From NCBI GenBank assembly GCA_035048485.1, contig CM068583.1, positions 29,137,841-29,201,840 on the forward strand: a stretch of 64,000 bases of DNA, in the 5' to 3' direction. This DNA comes from Pteria penguin (lineage: Eukaryota; Mollusca; Bivalvia; Pterioida; Pteriidae). Position numbers and translations under genes: made by a program. Positions 61,271-64,000 of the stretch are shown piece by piece (within the stretch, counting starts at the first letter, position 1; the number at the start of each line of letters is the position of its first letter). Below the pieces are notes generated by a model. The model was not told the DNA's origin. It saw only the letters and a list, made by a program, of their open reading frames with translations, and did not search any database.

Positions 61271-61539
61271 GTGGCGGGTATGTTGTCCAATATGAAAAGG
61301 TGCCAAGTGTCCCCCAAATCGTCCTACGAGACATCTCGAAATTGACTTACATCGTTAATGAAGACACCAATCATGATACCAAATACCGACAGTTTCATTT
61401 ATATGAAACTTTCCAAGTTGAAGTTGCGTATTTCTAAGTGCGGAGACATAAAATGTAAACATGTTGTATCCGTCTGACTGAAAACAAGTAATCTTACGAA
61501 ACGTTCTTATTCTACCCATAGTCTCGATAACCTTTCCTG

Positions 61540-61850
61540 TAAGTCATCTAATTTAGTTTATGGTATTGAGTGCACATTGTGTGGAATGATATATGTCAGC
61601 GAAACCAAAGGCCAACTCCCTAGTAGAATGTCTGGTCATAGATTTAATATAAACAATGGCGGAAAACAATTTCTTTATCGCCATTTTAATCAACCAGATC
61701 ATTCCATTATACCATCTTACCAAGAACCCAAATCTTAGCTCTCACTTTAGAAGGATAAGGGAGGATTACTGGATCCGACAATTAGGAACAACTGCATTAT
61801 GATTGTAATGACCATATTGATAGTAAAGGAAATTTTACAACTCTTGGATG
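61540..61850 (+). pseudogene. GIY-YIG endonuclease domain of a family-A PLE
   Basis: NLVYGIECTLCGMIYVSETK at 61549-61610 gives the GIY and YIG-like strands (YIG as YVS). Then GQLPSRMSGHRF has the conserved Arg and His. Frameshifted RRIREDYWIRQLGTTAL at about 61750-61800 carries the catalytic-Glu helix, and YDCNDHIDS follows. CxxC plus two His (RHFNQPDH) suggest a zinc-binding CCHH set as in Naiad PLEs. It lies upstream of the RT of the same unit. At least two frameshifts break it. Confidence 0.85.
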
Positions 61851-62370
61851 TCGGTCAGTAAGTGTCATGCGTTTGTTTGATAATACGCGAAGAAGACGTC
61901 GAAGTCATGGTAAACGAAATGTCATAGACCTGACATTGAAAACATCTCCTCCCATGGCCTTCTACCATTTATCAATCAAATTTTAGGTCCTCATGATATT
62001 CGTACTAAGCTTTATTCGCTACATTTACAAAAGATACATGAGTTGTACGAATCCACGCGAAACTTACATTTCACCGAATCTGGAGTGTCGACTCAAGGTA
62101 TTGTCCTGGACATCTCCAGTAATAGACTATTTCAAACCGTCCATTCAGACAAGCCTGTAGATGTTTATGAGAAGCGCCCCTTTCTTAAAGTATATTTTTG
62201 CAAATAAGGGAATTGACGTACTTAATTTAAGTAACATTTTAAATTGTAAATCTGTTAAAGAAAATAATCCTTCATACTTCAAAATGAGGGAGTCGCCTTG
62301 TATTTCCTATAAATATACATCAACAGTTGCTTCCAAAATCTTTAACTATAAACATAATTTGTAATGTGTA
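61850..62370 (+). pseudogene. Linker between endonuclease and RT of the family-A PLE
   Basis: A basic stretch, TRRRRRSHGKRN, about 61885, could bind nucleic acid. Then come DIRTKLYSLHLQKIHELYE (about 61995), VYEKRPFLK (62160), NKGIDVLNLSNILNCKSV (62205-62255) and CISYKYTSTVASKIFNYKHN. The frame is open over long stretches with a few breaks. No enzyme domain is recognised here. Confidence 0.75.
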
Positions 62371-63875
62371 GATCTGAAAGACTTTCATAACCCTATATAG
62401 TGTTCATGTTCCTCTTATGAGTTTAGATATAATCTATGGGGTAATATTGTGACAGGAGATCTCCATATTGTTCGCAAGGAAAATTTAGAGATCATTTAAG
62501 TAAAGGCCCAAAATATAGAGAGCCACAGTCATTTACATGGCGTCAAAATTTGATATTATTATGAACTCATGTGAAGAGTATGCCAGACGTTTGGCTAAGA
62601 GAGAGAAGTTTGAATTGGATACTCTTTCGGAATGGCTGAAGTCGATCAGAAGTCTGCTTAAGAAAGGAATTCCTTCAAGAACAAATACTATTCTATATTT
62701 CGTGACTCCAGTGTCGCTAGAGAACTTTCTCGACTTCATGAAATCACGAAATTTCATTATTGTTTCTGCTGACAAGGCAGCTAACAATCACACATTCGTA
62801 TGTAAGGCATATTATATTAAATGTCTTATGGAAGAGCTTGGTCTTCATTAAACGCCTGGTACTCCAACTTACAGAGTTACAAATTTGTCTCCTTCAATGT
62901 TATTGTACAATCACAAGTCAGTTCTCAGTTCATTCGGTATCCCTTCAAATGAATATGATCTCGAGCTACCATACCTTTTTTTGATTTCAAAGAGAAAACT
63001 CCATATAAACATCGATTAATAGATCAAACATTGTCTTCTGAAATACTGCTCTACTGCTTACTCGAGAAGCGGAATCAATCACATGTGGATCCTTTTCAAT
63101 AATGTCAATAGTATCAAATTTTTGGCCTTTTCGACTTTTTATACAGCCATTCCTCATTAAAATCTTAAGAATAGAATAACATCAATTATTCAATACGCGT
63201 TCTTTAACACACGAAAAAAGAAAAAGAATTCGCAGGTATAAGTACCTTGTTTTAGGCTACAACGACACACATTTTGTAAAGGTACAGTCTGATTCCAGCA
63301 GCAAGTGTACAGAAAAAGAGATCATCCAAATGTTAGAATTTCTAAGGTATTTTCATTTGTGATATTTGGTAATGAAGTGCTCCAATAGACTGTTGGCATT
63401 TCGATGGGTACTAATAGCGCGCCTCTTCTGGCCGACATATATTTTTACTTTTTTTACTTGCGAAGCAGAATTCATACGGTCTCTGCTCTCCAAAACAATA
63501 AACAATTAGCATCTCGGTTCAACTTTACATACAAATACATCGATGACGTTTTGTCAATTAACAACCCTGTATTTAAGATCACCTTAATATCATATATCCA
63601 AAGGAACTCGAGATAAAAGATACAACTTAGACCGCATCTTCTGCTTCATATCACGATATACTCCTATCAAATAGTGACGATGGTTCATTGATAACCCCTC
63701 TCTGTGATATATGTGACGATTTCAATTTCATTATTACCAACTTCCCTTTTCTGAGTGGCTACATACCTTCCTCTCCCGCATATGGCGTCTTCATTTCACA
63801 ATTTATACGCACGAAACCACTCTCACAAGGATATATTGAGGAACGTTTGAAATTATCATTGAGAAAATTCTACAA
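62370..63875 (+). pseudogene. Family-A PLE reverse transcriptase, rightmost copy
   Basis: A cysteine patch near 62410, then FDIIMNSCEEYARRLAKREK (62550-62610), DTLSEWLKSIRSLLK, FIIVSADKAANNHTFVCKAY (62755-62810), then after frameshifts SFDFLYTAI-like (63125), HFVKVQSDSS, GTNSAPLLADIYFY (63406-63450), FNFTYKYIDDVLSINNPVF (63515-63570; YIDD intact), DDFNFIITNFPFLSGYIPSS and GYIEERLKLSLRKFY. Many frameshifts. The catalytic residues survive, but the protein cannot be made. Confidence 0.88.
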
Positions 63876-64000
63876 ACCATCTTAACTTTTTGACTATACT
63901 TGATTCGACATAATACGTATCTATACAGACATTTGTTCACCAGCATTTCCGACGTCGGAATTTCAGTTATACAACATTTCATGCCTTGAATAGGAAAATT
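63821..64000 (+). mobile_element. Family-A PLE: right direct repeat, cut by the window edge
   Basis: caaggatatattgaggaacg through acgtatctatacagacattt and cagcatttccgacgtcgg to ttgaataggaaaatt matches 60790-61045. It should continue past the window with the rest of the tail. Confidence 0.85.

Noticed and set aside
1..64000. CRISPR array or bacterial operon
   Set aside because: No evenly spaced repeat-spacer pattern. Introns, SINEs and PLEs point to an animal nuclear genome.

Overview
This window looks like nuclear DNA of a bivalve mollusc. It is A+T-rich and gene-poor, has intron-split genes with GT-AG junctions, and carries repeat families I recognise from bivalve genomes: Penelope-like elements (PLEs), V-type SINEs whose core reads GTTTAACGTCACACC and GAATATTTCA, hammerhead-type repeats, and 'aaggtcaaggtcaca' tandem repeats. 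I cannot name the species; a mytilid-like bivalve is a guess.

Only two cellular genes can be supported. The first (9835-17813, + strand) is the 3' part of a multi-exon gene for a single-pass type I membrane protein that I do not recognise. Five exons join in phase, and each intron holds something unusual. Intron 1 has a tandem array of decoy 3' splice sites, intron 2 has SINEs, intron 3 has a hAT-like element with a coding-like minisatellite, and intron 4 has a second hAT-like element. The second gene (35464-35862, - strand) encodes a small secreted cysteine-rich protein. Its two CxxxC-x6-CxxxC hairpin modules lie exactly 28 residues apart, behind a tribasic processing site and ahead of an acidic Ser/Asn-rich tail.

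Most other recognisable DNA is retroelement debris in several PLE families. Family A has the reverse transcriptase (RT) motif YIDD and is found at 1-1440, 4711-5330, 39040-40690, 45824-46462, 56450-56750 and 60783-64000. Family B has YLDD and is found at 29190-32346, 47538-49691, 51585-52395, 53560-53790, 54294-54713 and 58485-60250. A diverged Penelope/Poseidon-like RT lies at 46870-47500 (- strand), and a further tail family occurs as an inverted pair (46463-46800 and 50515-50990). The rightmost family-A copy shows a whole unit: direct terminal repeats about 3.04 kb apart with a GIY-YIG endonuclease upstream of the RT. That is the permuted order of Naiad-type PLEs.

Four copies of a bivalve repeat with a degraded hammerhead ribozyme core (retrozyme-like) occur, and three of them have landed inside family-B PLE sequence. 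Other material includes foldback and TIR elements (18740-18902, 24077-24347, 25260-25504), tRNA-derived heads, a 130-bp dispersed repeat present five times in one orientation, two tandem duplications, and several microsatellites. All PLE reading frames are broken, so none of these elements looks autonomous.
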